A DNA stretch of 64,000 bases from NCBI GenBank assembly GCA_025175895.1, contig CM045993.1:61260621-61324620 (forward strand). Reading direction: 5' to 3'. Positions within the stretch are counted from its first letter, which is position 1; each line of letters starts with the position of its first letter. This DNA comes from Wurfbainia villosa. Its lineage: Eukaryota > Streptophyta > Magnoliopsida > Zingiberales > Zingiberaceae. Shown here one piece after another: positions 33,928 to 45,494 of the stretch. A model generated the notes under the pieces. The model made no database searches. It was not told the DNA's origin and was given only the letters and a program-made list of their open reading frames with translations. Position numbers and translations under genes: made by a program.

Positions 33928-34568
33928 ATATGTACTCCTCGAAGAGTGCCCTCCTAAGCCTACGGATGATTCTGGGGAAAAGGAGAAGGAGAGTTATAAT
34001 AAGTGGATTAAGGCTGATGAGATGTCGTGATGTTACATTTTGGCATCTATGTCAAATGTACTGTAACATCAGCATCAAGCCATGCCCACTACTTATGACA
34101 TGATGCTCAATCTAAAAGAGTTTTTCGGACACCAAAATCGGGTTACAAGGCAGGAAGCCATGAGGAACTTGATTATGGCAACCATGATTGAGGGAAGACC
34201 CGTGAGGGATCATGTTCTCAAGATGATGGCTCATTTAAATGAGCTGGAAGTCCTCAGAGCTGAGATCGATGGGGAAACCCAGGTCGATATCATTCTCCAG
34301 TCTCTACCTAGGAGTTTTGAGCAGTTTCGCCTGAACTACAACATTAACAAGAGGTTGTATTCGTTGGCAGAGCTTCTGACAGAACTCCAGGCGGTAGAGG
34401 GGCTATTTCGTCAGAGTGCTCAGGCGCAGGCCATGGTTGCCCAAAAGGTTTCTACTTCTAAGCCGAAAGGCAAGAAGAAGAGGGAACAAGCTGGGGCAAA
34501 GGTGGCGGGAGGAACTCAGGGAGGAGTGAAAAATTCGAAAGGCAAGTGCTTCACTTGCAAGCAGACTA
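33928..34568 (+). pseudogene. gag: Element C Gag, middle fragment
   Basis: Continues the Gag begun at 17516. It includes the capsid-like region (FFGHQNRVTRQEAMRNL, LPRSFEQFRLNYN), a lysine-rich linker and the first half of a zinc knuckle (CFTCKQT). A TGA near 34028-34030 and a damaged stretch to 34080 interrupt the frame; 34082-34568 is open. Element E inserted inside the knuckle, and the second half lies at 44034 onward. Confidence 0.88.
34564..34568. repeat. Target-site duplication of E (left copy GACTA; right copy 44029-44033 GACTG)
   Basis: Four of five bases match. The knuckle reading supports GACTG as the original and a G-to-A change on the left. Confidence 0.75.
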
Positions 34569-34881
34569 TGTAGGTTCGAAGTAGTGTGGATGTGGCCGGC
34601 TAGAGGGGGGTGAATAGCCCTCTTTCGTTGGATGGTGGAATTTGCTCATCTACACAATTGTTAGCGCAAGCGGAATACTAATAAAGACAAGCAAATAAAT
34701 AATAAAGAATACAAACAATGCTAACACCGAAATGTAACGGGCTTCACGGCTACGCCGCTAATCCACGGTCCCCGAATCATCCTCGGTGAATCACTCCGCA
34801 ACCAAATCACTATCGATCTCTCCTTTGCACTAAGCAAGGTGGAGGTAACCCTTACAACTCAAAGACACTTTTTCTTTTACA
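34569..34881 (-). repeat. Element E 3' LTR, outer part
   Basis: Starts TGTAGGTTCGAAG and follows the LTR at 43013 until about CTTTTACA, where sequence of F begins. TGTAGG instead of TGTTGG is also seen in the other LTR of E, so it is a property of this copy. Confidence 0.9.
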
Positions 34882-36150
34882 GTATATCACAAGTCTCTGA
34901 TCTATAGGACTATAAAACAATCCACCCTTCGTTCCCCTAGGATAGCCAACGAACAAGCGTACTTCTGTACAAGGTTCCAACTTACCAGCATCTGCCTTCA
35001 GCACATGTGCTGGACTCCCCCATATCCGAATATGTCTTAGACTAGGCTTTCGCCCAGTCCACAACTTTGTGGGAGTAGAAGGCACTGATTTAGATGGAAC
35101 CAAGTTTAAAATGTACACCGCCGTATCTAGAGCATATCCCCAGAACGAATCTGGCAAGTCATAATAACTCATCATCGATCTAACCATCTCCATAAGAGTC
35201 CTATTCCTTCGCTCTGCTACACTGTTCTGCTGGGGTGTGCCAGGTGCAGTCAATTGGGATTGAATCCTAGCCACTGATAAGTAGTTCCTAAACTCTCCCA
35301 AGAGGTACTCACCACTACGATCAGATCGTAGTGTCTTGATACTTTTACCTTGACGTTTCTCCACATCAGCCTTGAATTCTTTGAACTTGTCAAAGCATTT
35401 AGACTTGTGGCACATCAGGTAAATGTATCCATATCTTGAGTAATCGTCTATAAAAGAGATGAAATACTCAAAACCACCTCTAGCCTGGATAGACATAGGA
35501 TCACACAAATCAGAATGAACCAATTCTAACACATCTTTGGCTCTATACCCCTTGGCCTTAAAAGGCCTCTTGGTCATCTTACCCTCCAAGCAAGATTCAC
35601 AGGTTGGGAGATCCTCCACCACTAATGAACCCAAAGGTCCATCAGCTATCAACCTTTGAATTTTGCTTAGGTTAATGTGACCAAGCCTAAGATGCCAAAG
35701 ATATGTTTGGTTCATATTCGAAGGTTCTTTTCTCTTATTGGAATTAGAAGATGAGTTATTAACTTCAATTTGCATCGTGGGAGGTTTTGGTTCAAGTGTG
35801 TACAAATTTCCTATCAATGCACCCGAACAGATAATGTCCCTATCTCTTCTTATAACAACTCTGTCATTAAAAGAAATAGAATATTCATCCATAAACAATT
35901 TAGAAACTAAAATTAAATTCTTTCTAAATAAGAGTACATAAAGGGAATTTTCCAGAACCTAAGTTTTATTTTTCTCAAGAGATAAATAAAACTTCTCCTA
36001 CTGCAATAGCCTCCATCTTCATGGCATTGCCCAAGTAAATGGTAATCTTCCTTTTAGCTAGTCGTCGGGTTTCCTGGAACCCCTGCAAAGTATTGCAAAC
36101 ATGATTAGTGGCTCTCGTATCTACACACCAGGTGCCGGTAGATAACACCG
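34882..36150 (-). pseudogene. pol: Element F protease and integrase, 3' truncated
   Basis: The protease region (about 36150-36000) carries THVCNTLQG-like sequence as in C; its active site reads DTR rather than DTG. A break near 35900-35990 precedes the open frame 35898-34852. That frame holds the GAG pre-integrase finger (LWHLRLGHINL, CESCLEGK), the integrase core with HSDLCDP, FIDDYSR and SGEYLLGEF, and the C-terminal part with GVAERRNRT-like and FVGYPRG motifs. LCDP replaces the usual LCGP. The last few codons come from LTR sequence of E, so the junction is fortuitous. Confidence 0.88.
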
Positions 36151-36505
36151 CTAATCATGTTTCAACGACTAGTCTAAAGGATATACCTTTGTTCTGTTTC
36201 AGATTGGGACAATCCTTCTTCCAATGTCCATCATGCTTATAAGTGAAGTACTTGCCTTTCGGCTTCTTCACTCCTCCCTGAGATCCTCCCACCACCTTTG
36301 CTTCACCTTGTTTCTTCTTCTTCTTGCCTTTTGGCTTAGAAGTAGAAACCTTTTTGAGCAACCATGGCTTGAGGACACTCTTCGAAGAGTGCATACTTAT
36401 ACTCCTTAGCAGATAAGACAATATCTAGATTCTTTTCCAATCAACTTTATTTGGGTACAGTAAGTTTATTTCCTTTAGTATCATAGTAAGTGGACTGAAA
36501 GTCAT
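36151..36505 (-). pseudogene. gag: Element F Gag with large internal deletion
   Basis: The start codon is at 36505-36503 on the minus strand. After some 45 codons related to the N-terminus of C Gag, with stops, the sequence jumps to the lysine-rich linker and zinc knuckle. The whole capsid-like region is gone. The knuckle reads YFTYKHDGHWKKDC, with both first cysteines changed to tyrosine, so it could not bind zinc. Confidence 0.85.
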
Positions 36506-37540
36506 TCTTGAAAATCCGAAGAATCACATAGGTCATTACTGTAGATTTCAAAAAATTATTGATTCCTCAAACAATAAAATTTTAAAATCAACCAACACCT
36601 CTAAAGACCGAGAATATCGCATGCCATGATCGTGTGGACGTATACAAATTCTACATTTGTAAGAGGAGGTTTTACCCATTAATTTTACTATCTTGTCAAC
36701 TTAACTTTTTGACAAGTAAAATTAATAGTTGATTTCTCTTCAGCCCTACAAATAAAAGCAGTGACTCTGATGGGAAGGATACTTATATTTGTATCTAAGT
36801 GTTCACCATTACTTGGTACCAAGGTAATTATCTCGGGTTATGTGCCTTATGATGGGCAAGTACACACGCTCCTTAATAATTTCCTATAACCATATTCGAC
36901 CTTGTGATCCGCAAACAAACCCATCTGATGGGGAGGAAGGCACTCAGAGCCGATGCACAAGTTTGTTTGCATCACATGTCAAATCATAATGGAGGCCGTG
37001 GGAATTTATAAAAATATCCCTCTCCCACTTAGTAATTTGAAAATGAGGAATTTTCTAGTCTACGACATGCATATCAAACAAAAAGCAATAAATATGAAAA
37101 ATAAATTATTTTCCAACTATTATGTTCAATATGTCTCCCGCCGCATCGCCATCTCGTCTGCTCCTCCTATGCCATGTACAAGCCATCCGGAGATCCGAGC
37201 TGAGACTAAAACCTATTTTAATTTACATCCATCGATCATATACTCCACGAGGTAGTGTACATAAAATCTAGATCGAAAGTAAAATAAAATAAAGAGTGGC
37301 TAAACAATGTCATATTTAATTTAAAAAAACTAAATACTAGCCTCGTCAACCCCGAGGATTCAACAAAATAAATATTTACACACATACAATCACATACACA
37401 CATATGGCCATAATAGTCGGATCTTATGCCTGCAACCAAAGAGTTAAACTACGCATATCCTACTATTATTCGGTACATATAATATATGAAAAAGTGCATA
37501 AAAATTAACCGAATCCTAAAAACACAAAATCGGAAACCTT
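36506..37540 (-). other. Element F 5' leader
   Basis: No gene. It is the fullest copy of the C-family leader here; 36510-37150 is the reverse of 16866-17515. It adds the part next to the primer site that C lacks in this window. Confidence 0.78.
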
Positions 37541-37553
37541 GGCTATGATACCA
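37541..37553 (-). promoter_or_regulatory. Primer binding site of element F
   Basis: GGCTATGATACCA on the + strand, TGGTATCATAGCC on the element strand. There is one mismatch to the usual TGGTATCAGAGCC. Confidence 0.82.
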
Positions 37554-37555
37554 AT

Positions 37556-39514
37556 TGAAGGGGGTTTTGTGCCCCGGAAGCTCTCATACCAATTTAATGG
37601 TTTTAGCTTATCGAGTCCGTGAGGGGAAACTTCGCTTCCCACTTCACCTCGGTAGCTTGACCATGGCGATCCCATCGATGTCCCCGGATTAAAAAAATTT
37701 AATCCTAGACAAAAGGGATTGCCCAAACCACCAAGTCATCGTCGTGCTATTCGTTTAGAGAGGTCACTTGAACAAACTAGTTGTTCAAGCGACCATCCTC
37801 TATTCTACGAGTAGCCGCAGAATAGACGATGTCCGGATCGTCGGTTTTTGTGTTTATGCTCGGGATCCAAGGTTTATTTAGCCATTTACAGATTTATAAC
37901 ATGCTTACAATTGAAAAACAAAAACAAGCAACAAACAAAAGAAGAAAGTAGAATAGGTATACCTCTCGATCTTCTAATGTATGACCTTCTTCCTTTTGGA
38001 TGTCGTGTGGGCGACAATCCACCAAAAGTCGAAGCTCCTAGATCACAAATCTTCCTTCCTTGCTCTTCCAAAGCAAGAGGAAGAATAGAAACAAGGTTTT
38101 TCTCCTCACTAGAAACAACCAACAAGGAACTAAAACTATCCTTGCCGCCGGCCAACTAGGTGAAGGAGAAGATGGTGGAAAACAACCAAGACACCAAGGA
38201 AAACCCTATATCTTGTTTCCACCACCTAAGGAGAAGGAGAAGGGGGCTTTTGGGCGCCGGCCAAGGCTGGAAAAGAGGCTGGAGAGGTGCTGGACATTGG
38301 CCAAAAGAGGAAGAAGAAGAGAAGAATACCTTCCTTATTTGGTGCCACCCTTGCCTCCAAACCCTAATCCTAATCCTATCTCAACTAGGATTCCTTCTTG
38401 CCGCCCAAACTCTAGCCCTCCTTCAATATTCTTCATGTCAACTCCCATGCCATCATTTTATAGAGTTAGGGATAAGTCATGAATTAATCTCCTCCATTGG
38501 TTCTAGGGATTTAATCTCAACCGTCGGATCTAGAGATTTAATCTCAACCGTCGGATCTTAGAGATTTAATCTCTACCAATGGATCTTAGACTTTTGTTTC
38601 TATCCATTGGATCTAAGCATCATGAGGTGTTAATAGGCTACATTAGGAACCATGAGGAGGAGTTGGGTGTTGGCCACCCATGGATCAAGCCCACATAAAG
38701 TTCGATCCACTAATGATGATCAAATCCACTAAAGGTTCATCATTGATCTACCTCACCAACCCCCATATGATAATATGGGCTCCATATATTATTTGTACAT
38801 TTTCTCCCCGTGTTTAAGATCTCGAATGTCCATCGATTAATTAATTTACTGACCATTAATTAATCAACATCTAACTCCTCGAGTAGTACCACTCAACCTT
38901 TTCATCATGTCGGACCAAGTCCACCTATAGAGTTTACATGATGAACCTTATGAGCTCCTCAAGGGGACATCATCATCCTAATATATAGGACACGGTTTCC
39001 TCCTATAATCAACGGCACACCATATAAATAATATCATCTCCCAACTTACCGAGCCTACCGATTTAATCTTTAAATCTCGCCCATTGGTAAATCAAAGAGA
39101 TGACTACTAAGTATATGTGTCAGTTATTATATCGGGATTAAGAGCATGTACTAAATTATATCTGAGGTTCGATTCGATTATGTAGTCAACAATAAATCGA
39201 ATCACCTCTAAGTCGGTCCTGCTCAATATACACAAAGTGCACTAGTATGATTCTATGGTCAAGACAAACCAACACCAAATCAGACTACAACCATTCCAAT
39301 GGTTTGTCCAAAGTCATCTCGATTGTGAGCCTTTACTTATACTTTACAAGGAGCCGATAACATGATCTCCTGTGTGACACCACACACCATGTTATATACA
39401 ATATAATGTATTAGACAATATGCATAAAAATATGCAAAAAATGATCATGTGATTCTTATTTCAAAAATAAAGATGTTCAGAGAAAAGATAGACTTTTCAG
39501 TATACATCCCTACA
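37556..39514 (-). repeat. Element F 5' LTR (1959 bp)
   Basis: On the element strand it runs from TGTAGGGATGTATACTG to CCCCCTTCA. Homologous to the split LTR of C (46014-47390 plus 55890-56394) and to K. A TATA box on the minus strand lies near 38456-38462. Confidence 0.88.
38500..38610. repeat. 27-bp tandem repeat in the F LTR
   Basis: About four units containing GAGATTTAATCTC(A)ACCGTCGGATC, the reverse of the repeat at 46921-47052. They lie upstream of the TATA box on the element strand. Confidence 0.78.
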
Positions 39515-40051
39515 CATATGGCAGTCGACTGCTGGGCCAAAATCCACTCTGTCGGATACTAGTCGAACCGTGTTCGACTCAGAGCAGTCGACTGCCATTT
39601 CATGGTAGTTGACTGATGTCGGGAAAACTCATCCGACACTTAGTAATTCGACCAAGTTCACCTAATGAGCTACTTACAATTCACTCATTCTCTCATCTCA
39701 CTCGAAGTCCCTCGTCGAAGCTCTCTTCGTTCGCGGCCACGTCCCTCGGCAGCATCAGGCGCATGACTCTGCAATGCTCCTTCGGGTCTCTTTCCTTTGA
39801 AGTCTGCTTCCTTGGCTTCGCTTCAATTCATCTCGTTCGGCGGTCCCTCGACAGCATCAAGCGCACGACTCTGCAATGCTCCTTCTCCGACTCAAGCATG
39901 AGGTTGTGAGTGGTGAACCCACCAAGCCTCCATGTGTGAATTACTAAGTCCTGCAAGACTCCAACGCACATATCAAATCACAATAACAAACTAACTTAAA
40001 CCCTTTACCACACACATCAAAACCATATTACGGTAAGAGATTGCCCTAACA
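39515..40051 (-). repeat. Element E 3' LTR, inner part
   Basis: Resumes beyond F with GTCGAC decamers and ends GCCCTAACA, as in 43013-44028 and the B LTRs. Confidence 0.88.
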
Positions 40052-40065
40052 ATCTCCCCCTTTTT
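40052..40065 (-). promoter_or_regulatory. Polypurine tract of element E
   Basis: ATCTCCCCCTTTTT on the + strand next to the LTR end. Confidence 0.85.
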
Positions 40066-41204
40066 GATGTGTGGCAATCCGTTTAAGTTAGGTAAAAACA
40101 TTTGATAAAATATTAAGAAAGGAAAGCATGTGGATAACATGATTAGCAACTCTCTCCCTTAATACATGAAACTCCCCCTAAATATATTCCCCCCTTACTT
40201 AAATATATAGTTTTCTCCCCCTTTGACACCATCAAAAAGATTAAACAAAGTTTATATATCATGGCATCAAGTCTAGAGAGAAACATAACCAAAAACATGC
40301 CTTAAAACCGTGTATCAGAAATTGCTGGGCTATTTTTCAGGTGAGCAGTCGACTGCTATCAGTATGGAAGTCGACTGGCACAATAAATTTCAAAATTCTG
40401 ATTTTCTGGACAAATTTCAGAAATGCATTATAAATTCCAAAAAATTCGAAAAATAGTGAAATTTGGGGAACACATTTCTTGTAAGTATATCTATCAATGA
40501 AAAATAGTTTTTTCATGAAAAATCATTATATTTTCAGAGATTTGCAAAAAATCTAAAAGCTTTAAAAACCACTAGGTTTTTGATCATGTTAATATCCATT
40601 TTAACACCTAGTCTTGCTTTTGATTGTTTTAAAACATGAATACACAGATTTTAAAGTAAGAATTTGTTTTGAAAACATGTGAAATATCCAACCATGATCT
40701 TTGGGAAATATGTCTATGAATTAAACATAAGGCTTCCCAATGATTGGTCTATTATTGCTATTTTGATACTTTAAATGACCATCTAAATGTCATAGGTATT
40801 AGTGGACCATTAGTATCATCCTACCATCTTACCCATGCTATGTTTTCAATCAAAGTAGCCTATGGTGAGTGTGAGATGTATCCTAAAGGTATTTGTATAT
40901 ACTTAACCATTATTTTCATACAATTCTATCAAGGTTAAGTATCATCCTATCATTCCACATGATCATAAAGATGTATATGAATTAATTTCACATTATGATC
41001 ATGAAACAAATGTATTCATCAAATTGTGATCATGCATTAGGTATTACATGATGATAATGAAAATATCGCCTAAAGCATGATTTATCAACTTATAGGTGCA
41101 TTATCATCACCTAACACTATTTCAAAAATGTTGTCCCGCCATCCTAAGTCAACCAAAAATATGATATAGATGAAATCCTTATGGTTGACTATTCTAGGGT
41201 TTTC
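40066..41204 (-). other. Element E 3' non-coding region
   Basis: No credible gene. CTCCCCC tracts recur to about 40225. Intact CAGTCGACTG sites at 40344-40378 contrast with the altered ones in B at 12930-12980. The CATCTTAC (40824-40831) / GTGAGATG (40871-40878) stem has one mismatch on the element strand. Confidence 0.75.
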
Positions 41205-42950
41205 CTAACCCTTTAGGATGGATTTAGGAACCCAAAATAAGTTCTTACCTATGGGGTTCACTAAATACTCTTTAGGGATCCATTTTCTAGCAATATCCTT
41301 CTTTTTATCTTGACCCCTAGCAATTAAGCATTTATAGGCCTTTTCATTTTTCTTTTCCTTATATCCTAGGCCTTTCTTATTGAAACTTGCTCTTTGGCTC
41401 CCTATGATAATGTTCAATGTATTTGAGCCAATTGTAAACTTTTCTAGGGCTTTTGTCAAATAATCTACCTTTTCCCTTAGAGCCCTATTTTCATTCATAC
41501 ATGCATCACTAACATTAAATGACATATATTCATGTGAGCATGCATCATTTAAGCTAGAAGAAATATTATCATTTACATTTAAGCATGCTTTTTCTAGTTT
41601 ATTTTCTAAGTCCTTAATTTGATCAAGCATGCTTTTGTTCTTCTTCTTTGCTCTAAATAAATCCCTAGTTAAGCTAGAAACCATGGAAACTATTTTCTTA
41701 GGAATTAGATTTGTTACCATAGCTTCCATGTCTTCTTCTTCTTCGGATGAGGATGGTGAAGAAGCTCCCCCTTCACTAGATCTCTCCTCACTCGTGCTTG
41801 ATCCTTCATTTTCGGAGGAAGAGCAATCTAGGTCGTCAAAGGACATTAGGGCCAAGTTGGTGACAAAGGCATTTTCCTCTTCCGATGATGATGAAGATGA
41901 TGAGGAGGGGTCATCCCATGTCCTTGCTTTTAACACATTGGCCTTCCCTTTTTCTTTTGCCTTCTTTTCTTCTTCCTTTTTCTTCTTGCTCCCCTTCTTC
42001 TTTTCTTCCTTCTTTCTCTTCTCCTCCTTGCTTTTGTTCAAGAGGGGACAATTGTCTCTTATGTGTCCCTCTCCTTGGCAATTGTAGTAAATAATCTTCC
42101 CCCTTGGTCTTCTACTCTTATCATTAGATTTATTAAATCTAAAACCTTTTAATGCATGCCTTACCCTCCTTACCATATAGGCTTCTTCCGTGCTATCCAT
42201 GGAGGAGGAAGATGCTTCATCAGAGGAGGAAGATGCTTCATCGGAGGAGGAGGGGATCTCCTTCTCCTTCTTCCCCTTGTTGGCCAAAAGTGCTACTCCT
42301 CTTGAAGGTTGAAATCTTGGCTCTTCTATTATTCCTTCAAGTCTTGTTTCGTGGAGCTCCATGGTTGAGAAGAACTCCTCCAAAGTGCTTACTTCTAAAT
42401 TCTTGGACATATAGAAGGAGTCCACCATTGAGCTCCATTTCGATGACCAGGGAAAGGCATCAATTACTTTCATGAGCATATCCCGGTTCAAAAGTCTTTC
42501 TCCTACACTTGTTAGTCCAATCAAAATTTCTTTAAACCTAGAATGCAATGATGTTACCTTTTCTCCCTTTTTTAATTTGATGTTTGATAGTTGGGAGCGG
42601 AGGAGGTCTCTTCTTGCAAGCTTGGCCTCCGAGGTACCTTCATGAAGCTCTACTAGCTTCTCCCACATCTCCTTCGCACTAGAGCATTCCCCAATCCGAT
42701 TAACTTCTTGTTGGGGGAATACATTGTAGAGGCGGTGCTTGGCCTTTGAATTCGCCAAGTACTCCTCTCTTTGTCTTTTACTCCATCTTGATTTCTCCAA
42801 TAGCTCCCCTTCTTCATTCCTAGGCATCTCAAAACCGTTTTCCATAATTAATAAAATTTTGAAGTCGGTTTCGAAGAATACCTCCATTCTCTTTTTCCAC
42901 CAAGAGAATTCCCCCTCGAACTTTGGCGGATGAATATTAGAGCAGGCCAT
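41205..42950 (-). CDS. gag: Element E Gag, open 581-residue frame
   Basis: The only full-length open gene of any element in the window. Gag forms the virus-like particle and packages element RNA. Residues 1-210 hold the copia gag region (WWKKRMEVFF, ELHEGTSEAKLARRDLL). Next come a serine/aspartate-rich stretch near 230-255, a knuckle near 283-297, a lysine/glutamate-rich block with poly-serine acidic patches, a coiled-coil-like stretch, and the C-terminal NPIGKNLFWVPKSILKG. The knuckle reads YYNCQGEGHIRDNC: the first zinc-binding cysteine, present in B, is a tyrosine, so RNA binding is doubtful. The start at 42950 matches B (MACSN/MAGSN). No protease or other pol domain is attached, so maturation would need a helper element. 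The open frame may reflect youth rather than present function. Confidence 0.9.
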   Translation of the reverse strand: MACSNIHPPKFEGEFSWWKKRMEVFFETDFKILLIMENGFEMPRNEEGELLEKSRWSKRQREEYLANSKAKHRLYNVFPQQEVNRIGECSSAKEMWEKLVELHEGTSEAKLARRDLLRSQLSNIKLKKGEKVTSLHSRFKEILIGLTSVGERLLNRDMLMKVIDAFPWSSKWSSMVDSFYMSKNLEVSTLEEFFSTMELHETRLEGIIEEPRFQPSRGVALLANKGKKEKEIPSSSDEASSSSDEASSSSMDSTEEAYMVRRVRHALKGFRFNKSNDKSRRPRGKIIYYNCQGEGHIRDNCPLLNKSKEEKRKKEEKKKGSKKKKEEEKKAKEKGKANVLKARTWDDPSSSSSSSSEEENAFVTNLALMSFDDLDCSSSENEGSSTSEERSSEGGASSPSSSEEEEDMEAMVTNLIPKKIVSMVSSLTRDLFRAKKKNKSMLDQIKDLENKLEKACLNVNDNISSSLNDACSHEYMSFNVSDACMNENRALREKVDYLTKALEKFTIGSNTLNIIIGSQRASFNKKGLGYKEKKNEKAYKCLIARGQDKKKDIARKWIPKEYLVNPIGKNLFWVPKSILKG

Positions 42951-42997
42951 TCTTGAATGTGCTTGTTGTGGCAGTTAGTCCTCGACAAGCTTTCCTT

Positions 42998-43010
42998 GGC
43001 TCTGATACCG
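42998..43010 (-). promoter_or_regulatory. Primer binding site of element E
   Basis: GGCTCTGATACCG on the + strand; one mismatch to the TGGTATCAGAGCC consensus, at its first base. Confidence 0.85.
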
Positions 43011-43012
43011 CT

Positions 43013-44028
43013 TGTAGGTTTGAAGTAGTGTGGATGTGGCCGGCTAGAGGGGGGTGAATAGCCCACTTTCGTTGGATGGTGGAATTTGCTCGTCTACACA
43101 ATTGTTAGCTCAAGAAGAATACTAATAAAGACAAGCAAATAAACAATAAAGAATACAAACAATGCTAACACCAAAATGTAACATGGTTCACGGCTACGCC
43201 GCTAATCCACGGTCCCCGATTCGTCTTCGGTGAATCACTCCGCAACCAAATCACTATCGGTCTCTCCTTTGCACTAAGCTAGGTGGAGGTAACCCTTACA
43301 CCTCAAAGACACTCCTTCTTTTACAATAGATGTGAAAGAAAACTAAGATAAAGAGTTTGAATCTTGTAGAGCACTTTGATGGTCACTTAGAGCATAAGCA
43401 TTAGTCATCGAAAAGCCCACACCCTCTCTTTTTATAGAGAGGGTTGATTTCTTCCCGTTGGCCACCACAAGTCGACTGCTGCCCTTGGCAGTCGACTGCC
43501 GCCACTTCAACGGCCTCTGAACACGTCGGATCCTGACCGTTGTAGTCCAACGGATCCTTAGCGATCGGATGGATCCATCGATCATTCTGCTTCTGTCGAT
43601 CGATCTGGCCCAAACCCTCTTGACTTGGCCAAGTTCACCTAATGAGCTACTTACAATTCACTCATTCTCTCATCTCACTCGAAGTCCCTTGCCGAAGCTC
43701 TCTTTGTTTGATGCCACGTCCCTCGGCAACATCAGGAGCATGACTCTGCAATTCTCCTTCGCGTCTCTTGCCTTCGAAGTCTGCTTCCTTGGCTTCACTT
43801 CAAGTCATCTCGTCCGGTGGTCCCTTGGCAGCATCAAGCGCATGGCTCTGCAATGCTCCTTCTCTGACTCAAGCACGAGGTTGTGAGTGGTGAACTCGCC
43901 AAGGCTCCATGTGCAAATTACTAAGTCCTGCAAGACTCCAATGCACATATCAAATCACAATAACAAACTAACTTAAACCCTTTGCCACACACATCAAAAC
44001 CATATCACGGCAAGAGATTGCCCTAACA
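43013..44028 (-). repeat. Element E 5' LTR (1016 bp)
   Basis: TGTAGGTTTGAAG to CCCTAACA. The TATA box on the minus strand sits inside CCCTCTCT/AGAGAGGG (about 43423-43444), as in B. At 43555-43610 the decamer region is shortened and replaced by GATCGATC-like sequence, so this LTR is shorter than that of B. Confidence 0.92.
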
Positions 44029-44469
44029 GACTGAACACTAGAAGAAGGACTGCCCCAACCGTAAGCAGAAAAAAAGTATATCTTTTGGTCTAGTCGTTGA
44101 AACATGTTTAGCGATGTTATCTACCGGCACCTGGTGTGTAGATACGAGAGTCACCTATCATGTCTGCAATACTTTGCAGGGGTTCTAGGAAACCAGATGA
44201 CTGGCTGAGGGGGAGATTACTGTATACTTGGGCGATGCAACGAAGGTGGCGGCTATTGCAGTGAGATATGTTTATTTGTCTTTTGAGAGGAATAAAGTTT
44301 TGGTTCTTAAAAATTACCTTTATTTACCTTTATTTAGAAAGAACTTGATTTCAATTTCTAAATTGTTTATGGATGGATATTCTATTTCTTTTAATGACAA
44401 AGTTGTTATAAAAAGGAATAGGGAGATTATTTGTTCTGGTGCATTGATAGGAAATTTGTATACACTCTA
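44029..44469 (+). pseudogene. gag-pol: Element C Gag end and protease
   Basis: The second half of the zinc knuckle (KKDCPN) follows the E insertion, with a TAG where sister sequences have tryptophan. The protease active site reads DTR (in WCVDTRVTYHVC), not DTG, as in F. Several stops occur near 44185-44210. The segment 44228-44470 is open and covers the protease C-terminal half (FRKNLISISKLF). It cannot be active. Confidence 0.87.
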
Positions 44470-45494
44470 ACTAAAAGCTCCCACAATGCAAATAGAAGTT
44501 AATAACTCATCTTCTAATTCCAATAAGAGAAAAGAACCTTCGAAGATGAACCAAACATATCTTTGGTATACTTGGTCTTATTAACCTAAGCAGAATTCAA
44601 AGGTTGATAGCTGATGGACCTCTGGGTTCATTAGTGGTGGAAGATTTCTCAACCTGCAAATCTTGCTTGGAGGGTAAAATGACCAAGAGGCCTTTCAAGG
44701 CCTAGGGGTATAAAGGCAAAGATGTGTTGGAATTGGTTCATTCTGATTTGTGTGGTCCTATGTATATCCAGGAAAGAGGTGACTTTGAATATTTCATCTC
44801 TTTTATAGACGATTATTCAAGATATGGATACATTCTGATTGTCAGGTTCAAAGAATTCAAGGCTGATGTGGAGAAATGTCAAGGTAAAAGTATCAAGACA
44901 CTACGATCAGATCGTGGTAGTGAGTACCTCTTGGGAGAGTTTAGGAATTACTTATCAGAGGCTGGGAATCAATCCCAATTGTCTGCACCTGACACACCCC
45001 AGCAGAATGGTGTAGCAGAGCGAAGGAATAGGACTCTTATGGAGATGATTAGATCGATGATGAGTTATTCTGAGTTGCCTGATTCATTCTAGGGATATGG
45101 TCTAGATACGACAGTGTACATTCTGAACTTGGTTCCATCTAAATCAATACCTTCTACTCCCACAGAATTGTGGACTGGGCGAAAGCCTCGTCTGAGACAT
45201 ATTCGGATTTGGAGGAGTCCAACACATGTGCTGAAGGCAGATGCTGGTAAGTTGGAATCTCGTACAGAAGTGCACATGTTCGTTGGCTATCCTAGAGGAA
45301 TGAAAGGTGGTTTGTTTTATAGTCCTAGAGATCAGAGGGTGATCATCAACACGAACGCTAGATTTTTAGAGGAAGACTATGTGATGAACCACAAGCCCAT
45401 GAGCAAGATTGTTCTGGAGGAATTAAAAGGGGAAGTCACTTCTTTAGTACCACCGGTACAAGAGGATATATCACAAGTCACTGCACCCACATAA
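44470..45494 (+). pseudogene. pol: Element C integrase, broken
   Basis: The pre-integrase zinc finger (44560-44690) is frameshifted and partly deleted. The integrase core is in 44724-45092: HSDLCGP, FIDDYSR and GSEYLLGEF supply the D, D and E residues. A stop at about 45090 replaces tryptophan in DSFWGY. The integrase C-terminal part (45114-45494) ends with a TAA before any RT sequence. Confidence 0.88.

Larger units (their letters stand above)
34882..39514 (-). mobile_element. Element F: truncated C-family copia element
   Basis: Minus strand: 5' LTR 37556-39514, primer site, leader, deleted gag, protease and integrase. It stops in the integrase C-terminal region at about 34882, with no RT, RNase H or 3' LTR. 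It interrupts the 3' LTR of E. Roughly 300 bp or more of E LTR sequence is also missing across the insertion, so one deletion probably removed the 3' end of F together with part of E. Confidence 0.88.
34569..44028 (-). mobile_element. Element E: gag-only Sirevirus-like element with intact gag
   Basis: Same family as B. On the minus strand: 5' LTR 43013-44028, primer site, a 581-codon gag, non-coding region, polypurine tract 40065-40052 and a 3' LTR (34569-34881 plus 39515-40051) split by element F. It lies between the two halves of the zinc knuckle of C. Confidence 0.9.

Noticed and set aside
38060..38561. Open frames of 103-140 codons in 37848-38561
   Set aside because: They lie in the LTR of F, where homologous LTRs of C and K do not keep the frame.
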